Source: Devosia sp. (GTDB lineage Bacteria; Pseudomonadota; Alphaproteobacteria; Rhizobiales; Devosiaceae). Taken from it: a DNA stretch of 5,138 nt. Made by a program: the position numbers and the translations under genes. The stretch lies in contig JAQGKG010000087.1 of assembly GCA_028290245.1 (NCBI GenBank), positions 1 through 5,138 on the forward strand. Direction: 5' to 3'. A model generated the notes under the pieces. That model was not told the origin of the DNA, searched no databases, and saw only the letters and a program-made list of their open reading frames with translations. Positions 1-5,138 of the stretch are shown here, piece by piece; positions within the stretch are counted from its first letter, which is position 1; every line of letters begins with the position of its first letter.

Positions 1-583
1 TCGAGGTGCCCATGGCGTATTTGTTGTTTTCGATGATGAACACAACCGGCAGCTTCCACAGCTTGGCCATGTTGAAGCTCTCGTAGACCTGGCCCTGGTT
101 GGCCGCGCCGTCGCCGAAGTAGGCAAGCGAGACGGAGCCGTCGCCCTTGTACTTGGCAGCGAAAGCCAGCCCGGTGCCAAGCGACGCCTGCGCGCCGACG
201 ATGCCATTGCCGCCGTAAAAGCGATGCTCGTTGCTGAACATGTGCATCGAGCCGCCCTTGCCGTGGGAATAGCCCCCTCGGCGGCCGGTCAGCTCAGCCA
301 TCACGCCCTTCGGGTCCATGCCGCACGCCAGCATGTGGCCGTGGTCGCGGTAGCCGGTGATCTGGGCGTCCTTGCCCTTTACGCTGGCCATGGTGATGCC
401 GGTAACGACCGCTTCCTGGCCGATATAAAGGTGACAGAACCCGCCGATCAGGCCCATGCCATACATTTGGCCGGCCTTTTCCTCGAAACGCCGGATCAGC
501 AGCATTTCGCGATAGGCTTCGAGGTCCTGTTCCTTGGTGAACTGGGGAATATTGGCCTGAGTGGCCACAGCCTTACGCGCCAT
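1..583 (-). CDS. pdhA: Pyruvate dehydrogenase E1 component, alpha subunit (partial, 3' end outside window)
   Basis: This is the alpha subunit of the thiamine-diphosphate-dependent E1 enzyme. E1 decarboxylates pyruvate and passes the acetyl group to the lipoyl domain of E2 in the cytoplasmic pyruvate dehydrogenase complex. The window holds 194 residues of a family usually around 340-350 long. Visible hallmarks are IRRFEEKAGQMYG (30-42), GFCHLYIGQEA (48-58), GYRDHGHMLA (77-86) and a glycine-rich GGYSHGKGGSMHMF (103-116). The thiamine-diphosphate motif begins with GDG at 157-159 and ends with NN at 186-187, and NKYAMGTS closes the visible part. I chose the ATG at 583 because GGAG lies 7 bases upstream. 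An in-frame ATG at 598 would add five residues (MRSVP) but has no Shine-Dalgarno sequence. The gene follows ftsB after 114 bases that contain a possible promoter. In relatives pdhB and pdhC follow, here off the window edge. Identification is very secure; only the exact start is open. Confidence 0.97.
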   Translation of the reverse strand, partial: MARKAVATQANIPQFTKEQDLEAYREMLLIRRFEEKAGQMYGMGLIGGFCHLYIGQEAVVTGITMASVKGKDAQITGYRDHGHMLACGMDPKGVMAELTGRRGGYSHGKGGSMHMFSNEHRFYGGNGIVGAQASLGTGLAFAAKYKGDGSVSLAYFGDGAANQGQVYESFNMAKLWKLPVVFIIENNKYAMGTS

Positions 584-616
584 AGGAACGCTCCGCATCG
601 GAATGGAATTGCCGCT

Positions 617-632
617 TGGCCCGATCTGGCCA
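617..632. promoter_or_regulatory. Quasi-palindrome in the pdhA leader, possible operator
   Basis: The 16 bases TGGCCCGATCTGGCCA form an inverted repeat in which 7 of 8 pairs match; the mismatch is C622 against T627. If the promoter proposed at 642-671 is real, the repeat covers roughly +4 to +19 of the transcript, a usual place for a repressor operator. In RNA it could instead fold as a 5-base-pair stem with a 6-base loop. No regulator can be named from the sequence, and short GC-rich inverted repeats also arise by chance in a genome of this composition. Confidence 0.3.
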
Positions 633-641
633 TACTTGCGT

Positions 642-671
642 ATCATAGTGCAAGGATAAGGCAGAAAGCAA
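642..671 (-). promoter_or_regulatory. Candidate sigma-70-type promoter for pdhA
   Basis: Read on the minus strand, TTGCTT (671-666) and TATGAT (647-642) are separated by 18 bases. The -10 element matches five of six bases of TATAAT. The -35 element matches only the TTG. Transcription would start near 635, leaving a leader of about 50 bases before the ATG at 583. The position, downstream of the ftsB stop and beyond a small hairpin, fits a separate transcription start for the pyruvate dehydrogenase genes. This is read by eye and alphaproteobacterial promoters often depart from the E. coli consensus. Confidence 0.35.
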
Positions 672-678
672 TGCCCCT

Positions 679-698
679 GCTCCGCACCAAACCGGAGC
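679..698 (-). terminator. Small hairpin at the ftsB stop codon, weak terminator candidate
   Basis: On the minus strand GCTCCG (698-693) pairs perfectly with CGGAGC (684-679) across an 8-base loop. The first G of the stem is the last base of the ftsB TAG stop. No uridine run follows, so this is not a canonical intrinsic terminator. It may mark a processed or Rho-dependent 3' end, or it may be incidental. Confidence 0.22.
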
Positions 699-1096
699 TA
701 AAGGATTGAATCTGCTTCCAGAAGATGAGTTAACTTGTCTCCGGTTAATGCTTCAAATTTACCAGAAAGCGGTTTACCAGATACTGGGTCAACCATGACG
801 ATAATGTCGTCGGCATTCGCCATATTAAGCAATGCACGTGCACGTTCTGTGACGATGTCGGGGTCAAGCCGACGGGTATCCATCAACGTGGCGCGATGCC
901 GGTACGAGTCGATTTCAGCCTGTAGCGCAGCCGACCTGCCCTTGAGCTGATCGATATCGAGCATGATCTGCGTCCGGTTTTCAATGCCGAACTGGCCCCC
1001 GATCGCCGAAAAGCCGAGATAGCCCTGAAAGCCAAGCAGCGACACGGTGAGTGCCAGTGGGCGCCAGATTGCGGGACGTTTGAGGCGAGTGGGCAT
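698..1096 (-). CDS. ftsB: FtsB/DivIC-family septum formation initiator protein
   Basis: This is a small bitopic divisome protein. In characterised bacteria FtsB pairs with FtsL through a periplasmic coiled coil and joins FtsQ in controlling septal peptidoglycan synthesis by FtsW/FtsI. The 132 residues show a basic cytoplasmic tip (MPTRLKRP), one membrane segment at about 13-33, a GQFGIEN turn (34-40) and a predicted coiled coil at about 40-68. The conserved tail LDPDIVTERARALLNMANADDIIV spans 77-100. About 30 further residues follow, making it longer than the roughly 100-residue E. coli protein. I chose the ATG at 1096. A TTG at 1102 would add two residues, and a stop codon at 1126-1124 rules out a longer protein. 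Neither start has a clear Shine-Dalgarno sequence. Its place just before pdhA is common in alphaproteobacteria and supports the call. The 3' third is markedly AT-richer than the surrounding genes. Confidence 0.88.
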   Translation of the reverse strand: MPTRLKRPAIWRPLALTVSLLGFQGYLGFSAIGGQFGIENRTQIMLDIDQLKGRSAALQAEIDSYRHRATLMDTRRLDPDIVTERARALLNMANADDIIVMVDPVSGKPLSGKFEALTGDKLTHLLEADSIL

Positions 1097-1153
1097 GAGC
1101 AAACCAGGGAATGGACACGACCACTATGGCTGACAAGGGTTTAACATCGCGTT

Positions 1154-1167
1154 GAGGTGCCCACCTC
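1154..1167. repeat. Perfect 6-base inverted repeat upstream of ftsB
   Basis: GAGGTG (1154-1159) and CACCTC (1162-1167) are exact reverse complements separated by two bases, in the 104-base spacer between the Dabb gene stop and the ftsB start. The centre is too tight for a stable hairpin beyond a 5-pair stem with a 4-base loop, and no T-run follows on either strand, so a terminator is unlikely. It could be a protein-binding site. I found no convincing -35/-10 pair for ftsB in the rest of the spacer. Confidence 0.25.
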
Positions 1168-1200
1168 TCCCCAAGGAAGAAGTCAGCAAAGCCTAACCCG

Positions 1201-1491
1201 TCAAACCGCCACGTAGTCGATTTCCATGAACTTCGCGACTTCCGGCACCCAGCGATCTCGCACGAATGCCACATGGTCGGGATGATCGTTGTAACCCGAA
1301 TAAGCAGCCTGGTCGGCGAACTCCATTGAGAAGCCAAACGCATAGTCGGTCTTGGGGCTAACCTGGCGCAACTGCTCGAACTTCGCGACGCCCGGACTGG
1401 CGGCGAGCACCTTGGCCTCGCGGAGGACAGCGCCCTCCTCCGCAGAACCGGCGTCGTGCTTCAGCGTAAAAACCACGGTGTGGCGGATCAT
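1201..1491 (-). CDS. Dabb (stress-responsive A/B barrel) family protein
   Basis: This is a 96-residue protein of the Dabb family, which forms dimeric alpha-beta barrels with a ferredoxin-like fold. The biochemical role of most bacterial members is unknown. The family pattern is clear: an opening strand MIRHTVVFTLK with the conserved His4, a helix through AVLREAKVLAASPGV, then DYAFGFSMEFADQAAYSGYNDHPDHVAFV (49-77). The last part corresponds to the usual F-x-D-x-x-A-x-x-x-Y-x-x-HPxH block. There is no signal peptide or membrane segment, so it is probably cytoplasmic. Its ATG overlaps the malic enzyme TGA in an ATGA arrangement, which predicts one mRNA and translational coupling. A GGGATGGAAG stretch inside the upstream gene may serve for ribosome binding. 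Nothing in the sequence shows a catalytic function; the coupling to malic enzyme is the only hint of a role. Confidence 0.9.
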   Translation of the reverse strand: MIRHTVVFTLKHDAGSAEEGAVLREAKVLAASPGVAKFEQLRQVSPKTDYAFGFSMEFADQAAYSGYNDHPDHVAFVRDRWVPEVAKFMEIDYVAV

Positions 1492-3773
1492 GCTTCCATC
1501 CCGATCGATTCAGTGGCCGCAATTGCCGCCATGTTGACGATGCCACGGCTGGTGGTCGATGGCGCCAGGATATGGGCAGGCGATTTCGGGCCCATCAGGA
1601 TGGGGCCGACAGCCAACGCATTGTTCATTTCCTTGAGCAGGGTCATGGAAAGGTTGGCGGCATCGAGGTTCGGGAAGATCAGCAGGTTGGCTTCGCCGCC
1701 CAGCACGCTGTCGGGCACATAGCGCTCGCGCAGCTCCTGATTCAGCGCCAGATCGCCCTGCATTTCGCCTTCGACAATCATGTCGGGCGCGATAGCCTTT
1801 AGCTTGTTATAGGCCTCGCGCATCTTGAAGGCGCTGTCGCCATCGCGCGAACCGAAGTTGGAATAGCTCAGCAGCGCTACCTTGGCCTCGATATTGAAGC
1901 GCTTGAGGTGATGGCGGGCCTGCAGCGCAATGCCGACGATTTCGTCGGGCGTCGGGTCTGGGTTCACATAGGTATCGGCGAGGAAGAAAGCGCCGCGCGG
2001 CATGATCAGCAATGACAGCGCCGAAACGTCGGCCACGCCATCCTGCAGGCCAATGACCGAGCGAATGTCGCGCACATGCTTGATGTAGCGGCCCTGTAAC
2101 CCACAGATCAGCGCATCGGCCTCACCACGCTTGACCGCCAGCGCCCCGATCACCGTTGTATTGGTGCGGACCACCTGGCGTGCCGTATCGGGCGTCACGC
2201 CATTGCGACCGACCAGCGAGTGGAACAGGCTGACATAGTCGCGATAGCGCGGGTCGTCTTCGGGGTTGATCACCTCGAAATCCACGCCAGGGCGCAGGTT
2301 TAGGCCGAAGCGCTCGATGCGCTGCTCGATCACCGAGGGACGACCGATCAAGATCGGCCGACCGATGCGCTCTTCCAAAATCACCTGGGTGGCGCGCAAG
2401 ACGCGCTCGTCTTCGCCATCGGCAAAGGCGATGCGCTTGTTCTGGCCCTGTGCCCGATCAATGATCGGCTTCATCACAAGGCCTGAGCGGAACACGAAGC
2501 GGTTGAGGCTGTCCTGGTAGGCGTTCCAATCGGTGATCGGCTTCTTGGCGACGCCCGATTCCATGGCGGCACGCGCTACGGCCGGCGCAATGCGCAGGAT
2601 CAGCCGTTGATCGAACGGATTGGGAATGATGTGGTCCGGTCCAAATACCGCCGGCGCACCTGACGGCGACACTTCCAGCCCCGGCTCATGCGCCAGCTTG
2701 GCGATCGCGCGCACCGCCGCCAGCTTCATTTCCTCATTGATCGTCGTGGCGCTGACGTCCAGCGCGCCGCGGAAGATGAAGGGGAAACACAGGACGTTGT
2801 TGACCTGGTTGGGATAGTCCGAGCGGCCGGTGCAGATCATCGCATCCGGCCGCGTGGCCTTGGCCAATTCCGGCGTGATTTCGGGGTTCGGGTTGGCCAG
2901 CGCCAGAATCAGCGGTTTTGGTCCCATCTTGGCCAGCATTTCAGGCGTGAGCGCACCCGCAGCCGACAGGCCGAGGAAAATGTCGGCGCCGTCGATGACT
3001 TCCGCAAGCGTCGTCGCTTCGCTCTGGCGGCGGTACTGACCGCGCCACTTGTCGTTGACGTCGTTACGCTTGTGCGTGACCAGCCCATCCTTGTCGGCGA
3101 CCCAGATATTCTCGTGTTTGGCGCCGAGTGCCACTAGCACATTGAGGCAGGCGATGGCGGCCGCCCCTGCCCCGGAGGCGCAGATCTTTACGTCCTCGAT
3201 CCGCTTGCCCTTGAGCTCAAGCCCATTGAGCACCGCGGCACCGACGATAATCGCCGTGCCATGCTGGTCATCGTGGAACACTGGGATCGGCATGCGGGCG
3301 CGCAGGGTTTCCTCGATCTCAAAGCAATCCGGCGCGCGGATGTCTTCGAGATTGATGCCGCCAAATGTCGGCCACAGCGGCGCCACGGCGTCGATGAACT
3401 TCTGCGGATCGGTCTCGTCGATCTCGAGATCGAACACGTCGATGCCGGCGAACTTCTTGAACAGAACCGCCTTGCCTTCCATCACCGGCTTGGAAGCCAG
3501 CGCGCCGATGTTGCCAAGGCCCAGCACCGCGGTGCCGTTGGAAATAACGGCCACCAGGTTCTGGCGAGAGGTATAACGGGACACGCTATCGGGATTGGCA
3601 GCGATTTCCTCGCAAGGCGCCGCAACGCCCGGCGAGTAAGCCAGTGCCAGGTCGCGCTGGTTGCCAAGCGGCTTGGTGGGCTGGATCTCCAGCTTGCCGG
3701 GCTTGGGGAATTCGTGGAAATGCAGCGCCGCTTCGCGCAGGGCCTTGCGCTGTTCGTTGACGTCAGTCGTCAC
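1488..3773 (-). CDS. maeB: NADP-dependent malic enzyme, MaeB type with phosphotransacetylase-like C-terminal domain
   Basis: This enzyme oxidatively decarboxylates malate to pyruvate and CO2 in the cytoplasm, supplying pyruvate and usually NADPH. The 761 residues match the size of E. coli MaeB (about 759). The malic enzyme part covers about 1-420: Tyr46 in LAYSPGVAAPC and Lys101 in MEGKAVLFKKFAG are the likely catalytic pair. Glu143 and Asp144 (NLEDI) with Asp169 (HDDQHGTA) are likely metal ligands. GAGAAA at 201-206 is the nucleotide-binding turn, followed by LANPNPEI (292-299) and NNVLCFPFIFRGALD (325-339). From about 440 a phosphotransacetylase-like domain runs to the end. Its terminus reads SRGIVNMAAI and lacks the SVEDI element I expect in true Pta enzymes. 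In studied relatives this domain has no transferase activity and mediates assembly and acetyl-CoA inhibition. I chose the GTG at 3773 over upstream codons in the same frame because AGGAGG lies 6 bases before it. NADP preference is inferred from family, not from a specific residue. Confidence 0.96.
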   Translation of the reverse strand: MTTDVNEQRKALREAALHFHEFPKPGKLEIQPTKPLGNQRDLALAYSPGVAAPCEEIAANPDSVSRYTSRQNLVAVISNGTAVLGLGNIGALASKPVMEGKAVLFKKFAGIDVFDLEIDETDPQKFIDAVAPLWPTFGGINLEDIRAPDCFEIEETLRARMPIPVFHDDQHGTAIIVGAAVLNGLELKGKRIEDVKICASGAGAAAIACLNVLVALGAKHENIWVADKDGLVTHKRNDVNDKWRGQYRRQSEATTLAEVIDGADIFLGLSAAGALTPEMLAKMGPKPLILALANPNPEITPELAKATRPDAMICTGRSDYPNQVNNVLCFPFIFRGALDVSATTINEEMKLAAVRAIAKLAHEPGLEVSPSGAPAVFGPDHIIPNPFDQRLILRIAPAVARAAMESGVAKKPITDWNAYQDSLNRFVFRSGLVMKPIIDRAQGQNKRIAFADGEDERVLRATQVILEERIGRPILIGRPSVIEQRIERFGLNLRPGVDFEVINPEDDPRYRDYVSLFHSLVGRNGVTPDTARQVVRTNTTVIGALAVKRGEADALICGLQGRYIKHVRDIRSVIGLQDGVADVSALSLLIMPRGAFFLADTYVNPDPTPDEIVGIALQARHHLKRFNIEAKVALLSYSNFGSRDGDSAFKMREAYNKLKAIAPDMIVEGEMQGDLALNQELRERYVPDSVLGGEANLLIFPNLDAANLSMTLLKEMNNALAVGPILMGPKSPAHILAPSTTSRGIVNMAAIAATESIGMEA

Positions 3774-3779
3774 AGAAGT

Positions 3780-3785
3780 CCTCCT
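3780..3785 (-). promoter_or_regulatory. Strong Shine-Dalgarno sequence of the malic enzyme gene
   Basis: AGGAGG on the minus strand is a full match to the anti-Shine-Dalgarno sequence and lies 6 bases before the GTG at 3773. It decides the start: the open frame continues upstream to 3842, but that extension would encode 23 residues (rich in Arg, His and Trp) not expected in MaeB and would put this site inside the coding region. Confidence 0.85.
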
Positions 3786-3788
3786 GGC

Positions 3789-3804
3789 CCGCATAGTCGT
3801 GCGG
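3789..3804 (-). repeat. Small hairpin just upstream of the malic enzyme ribosome binding site
   Basis: On the minus strand CCGCA (3804-3800) pairs with TGCGG (3793-3789) across a 6-base loop. The stem ends three bases before the AGGAGG at 3785. A five-pair stem is weak; it could modestly affect ribosome access or be incidental. Confidence 0.2.
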
Positions 3805-3873
3805 CTCGCATGTTTATGGCAGCGTAGGTGCCACCAAACCACGACAATGAAAAGTCTCTAAGTCTGTTGGATG

Positions 3874-3891
3874 GTGCAACTAAAGTTGCAC
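3874..3891. promoter_or_regulatory. 18-base palindrome between the EAL gene and malic enzyme gene, probable operator
   Basis: GTGCAACT (3874-3881) and AGTTGCAC (3884-3891) are perfect 8-base inverted arms around a central AA. The repeat begins 5 bases after the EAL-gene stop and ends 100 bases before the malic enzyme GTG. The 2-base centre makes an RNA hairpin unfavourable and no T-run follows, so a binding site for a dimeric regulator is more likely than a terminator. Its position fits control of the malic enzyme transcript. I cannot name the regulator, and I saw no convincing -35/-10 pair in the spacer. Confidence 0.45.
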
Positions 3892-3896
3892 GCACG

Positions 3897-5138
3897 TCAG
3901 GCCGCGCTGGCGACCACGTTCTGCAGGCGATTGCGCGGCTCGTGCGAGGCATGCAACGCTGTTGCCAGGTCGCGAAAAGCGCCGACCTTCAGCGCGGGCG
4001 CAAAAATGAACCCTTGGGCCTGGATGACGCCACGGGCTCGCAGGTAGAGCGCCTGTTCCTCGGTCTCGACGCCCTCGGCCACGATCTCGCAGTCGAGGTC
4101 CCGCGCCATGGTGATCAACCCGTCCAGCACCGGAACCTGCGTCGTGCCGGGCTTGACCATATCGACGAAAACCCGGTCGATCTTGATGATGTCGCAGCCC
4201 AGCGTACCAATATACGCCAGGTTGGAGTGGCCGGTGCCGGCATCGTCGAGCGCCAGCTTGCATCCCAGTGCATGCAGGCCCGCAATGACGCTGTGCGCCA
4301 TTTGCGAATTGCCCAGCGGATGCCGCTCGGTGATCTCAAATACAAGCTGACGGAATGCGACCTTTGAATTGCCGAAGATAGCCTGCACGTCTTCCACGAT
4401 GCTGCCATCGCGAAAATGGCCCTCGAACAGGTTGATGGAGATTTTCATGTCCGGCAGCATCTGGCTGAGGTCGCCGAGATCGAATTTGACCTGCTGCATC
4501 AGCGACAGCGTCATGGGTATGGCAAGGCCAGTAACTTCGGCATAGTCGATGAAGGCGCCCGGCGGCACCACCTCGCCGTTCTTCTTTTCCCAACGGCACA
4601 GCACTTCGCAGCCCATCAACTCGCCGGTGCGCAGGTTGATCACTGGCTGGTAATACGGCTTGATCTCGCCTCGTCCGATAGCGCGCTCAAGGTCGAAGGC
4701 CGGCACCCTGGAGCGGCGCACATAGTTCAACGACAGGATCAGGAACGCCGCGCTCATGATGCAGGCGATGACGGTGAAGCTGATATCAAGGTCGGTGTAG
4801 CTCGCGCGCGCCATGGCAAACGGGATGGCATATTCCACCTTCAGCGGCAGTTCGCCGGCAAAGCCCTGTGCGAAGACAAATTCGGTGCTCCCGTCGCGGC
4901 GGTCGAAGGCCGAGGAATCGCCGACCGTCAGCACCGATGTGCCATTGGTCAGTTGAATGCGCATCATGGCCGAGCTGGCGAGGGCCTGTGCCAGACTACC
5001 CTCGGTCTGGCCCACCAGCGGCACGAAAGCCGATACGAGACGTGTCTCGCCGAATGACTGGGTTATCTTGAGGACCGGCATGGCCATTTCACCGAGTTTG
5101 ACCACGGTAATAGTCTCGGTATGGCCCGGTATCGGCAG
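3897..5138 (-). CDS. Membrane-anchored EAL-domain cyclic-di-GMP phosphodiesterase (partial, 5' end outside window)
   Basis: EAL domains hydrolyse cyclic-di-GMP to pGpG, lowering the signal that promotes attachment and represses motility. The frame is open to the window edge, so 413 C-terminal residues are visible (numbered here from the edge). Residues 1 to about 117 look extracytoplasmic and match no sensor domain I recognise. A membrane segment lies at about 118-140 (SFTVIACIMSAAFLILSLNYV), then a basic RRSR. The EAL domain starts near 150: YYQPVINL, EVL in place of EAL (Glu178), Asn236 in ISINLF, FEITE (267-271), LDDAGTGHSNL with Asp298-Asp299, Lys319 in IKID, AEGVE (354-358) and Gln375 in QGF. 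The metal-binding and catalytic residues expected for activity all appear present. No GGDEF domain is seen. A GTG at 5105 could be called as a start, but it has no good Shine-Dalgarno and would leave an extracytoplasmic region with no N-terminal membrane anchor or signal. The layout resembles CSS-motif EAL proteins, but the defining motif is not visible. Confidence 0.9.
   Translation of the reverse strand: MPIPGHTETITVVKLGEMAMPVLKITQSFGETRLVSAFVPLVGQTEGSLAQALASSAMMRIQLTNGTSVLTVGDSSAFDRRDGSTEFVFAQGFAGELPLKVEYAIPFAMARASYTDLDISFTVIACIMSAAFLILSLNYVRRSRVPAFDLERAIGRGEIKPYYQPVINLRTGELMGCEVLCRWEKKNGEVVPPGAFIDYAEVTGLAIPMTLSLMQQVKFDLGDLSQMLPDMKISINLFEGHFRDGSIVEDVQAIFGNSKVAFRQLVFEITERHPLGNSQMAHSVIAGLHALGCKLALDDAGTGHSNLAYIGTLGCDIIKIDRVFVDMVKPGTTQVPVLDGLITMARDLDCEIVAEGVETEEQALYLRARGVIQAQGFIFAPALKVGAFRDLATALHASHEPRNRLQNVVASAA

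Noticed and set aside
224..709. Plus-strand open frame of 161 codons opposite pdhA
   Set aside because: It lies antisense to a clear pyruvate dehydrogenase alpha gene and its low-complexity Ala/His-rich product resembles no known family; it is a shadow of high-GC codon use.
981..1343. Minus-strand open frame spanning the Dabb-ftsB spacer
   Set aside because: It overlaps two well-supported genes in another frame and its product matches no family I recognise.
3261..3827. Plus-strand open frame of 188 codons opposite the malic enzyme gene
   Set aside because: It covers the conserved catalytic region of maeB on the other strand and shows no recognisable domain.
3827..3835. GGTG-C-CACC inverted repeat in the maeB leader
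   Set aside because: Four-base arms are too short to stand out from chance in GC-rich DNA.
3851..3866. Direct repeat AGTCT spaced eight bases apart
   Set aside because: It has only two copies of five bases, in a spacer that already has a stronger palindrome; there is no support for a distinct element.
3874..3891. The 18-base palindrome as a terminator of the EAL gene
   Set aside because: The central spacing of two bases is too tight for an efficient RNA hairpin and no T-run follows on the minus strand.
4416..5057. Plus-strand open frame of 213 codons opposite the EAL gene
   Set aside because: The minus-strand frame carries the EAL domain motifs and a membrane segment; the plus-strand product is His/Ala/Arg-rich without motifs.

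Overview
The window reads as an ordinary, high-GC alphaproteobacterial chromosome segment. The genes look most like the order Hyphomicrobiales, possibly near Devosia. That placement rests on remembered protein similarity and on the ftsB-pdhA neighbourhood, so it is tentative. All five recognisable genes lie on the minus strand, so transcription runs from high to low coordinates. No RNA gene, CRISPR array, insertion sequence, phage gene or stretch of more than 300 bases without a gene was found.

Layout in the direction of transcription. 5138-3897: the C-terminal 413 residues of a membrane-anchored EAL-domain cyclic-di-GMP phosphodiesterase, whose N terminus is outside the window. 3896-3774: a 123-base spacer with a near-perfect 18-base palindrome and a strong Shine-Dalgarno sequence. 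3773-1488: a 761-residue NADP-type malic enzyme of the MaeB class (malic enzyme plus phosphotransacetylase-like domain), read from a GTG start. 1491-1201: a 96-residue Dabb-fold protein whose ATG overlaps the malic enzyme stop codon (ATGA). 1200-1097: a 104-base spacer. 1096-698: an FtsB/DivIC-type septum formation initiator with an unusually AT-rich 3' end. 697-584: a 114-base spacer with a small hairpin, a candidate promoter and a quasi-palindrome. 583-1: the N-terminal 194 residues of the pyruvate dehydrogenase E1 alpha subunit, cut by the window edge.

Malic enzyme turns malate into pyruvate and pyruvate dehydrogenase turns pyruvate into acetyl-CoA. Together they let a cell growing on C4-dicarboxylates or other TCA-cycle substrates make acetyl-CoA. 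The phosphotransacetylase-like domain of MaeB enzymes is known to sense acetyl-CoA, so the product of the second step can restrain the first. FtsB next to pdhA is a familiar alphaproteobacterial arrangement. The EAL protein appears to be a separate signalling gene upstream.

I did not find a new biological system. The points most worth a second look are the palindromes in the two spacers, the Dabb gene coupled to malic enzyme, the base-composition dip in ftsB, and the non-consensus EAL motifs.
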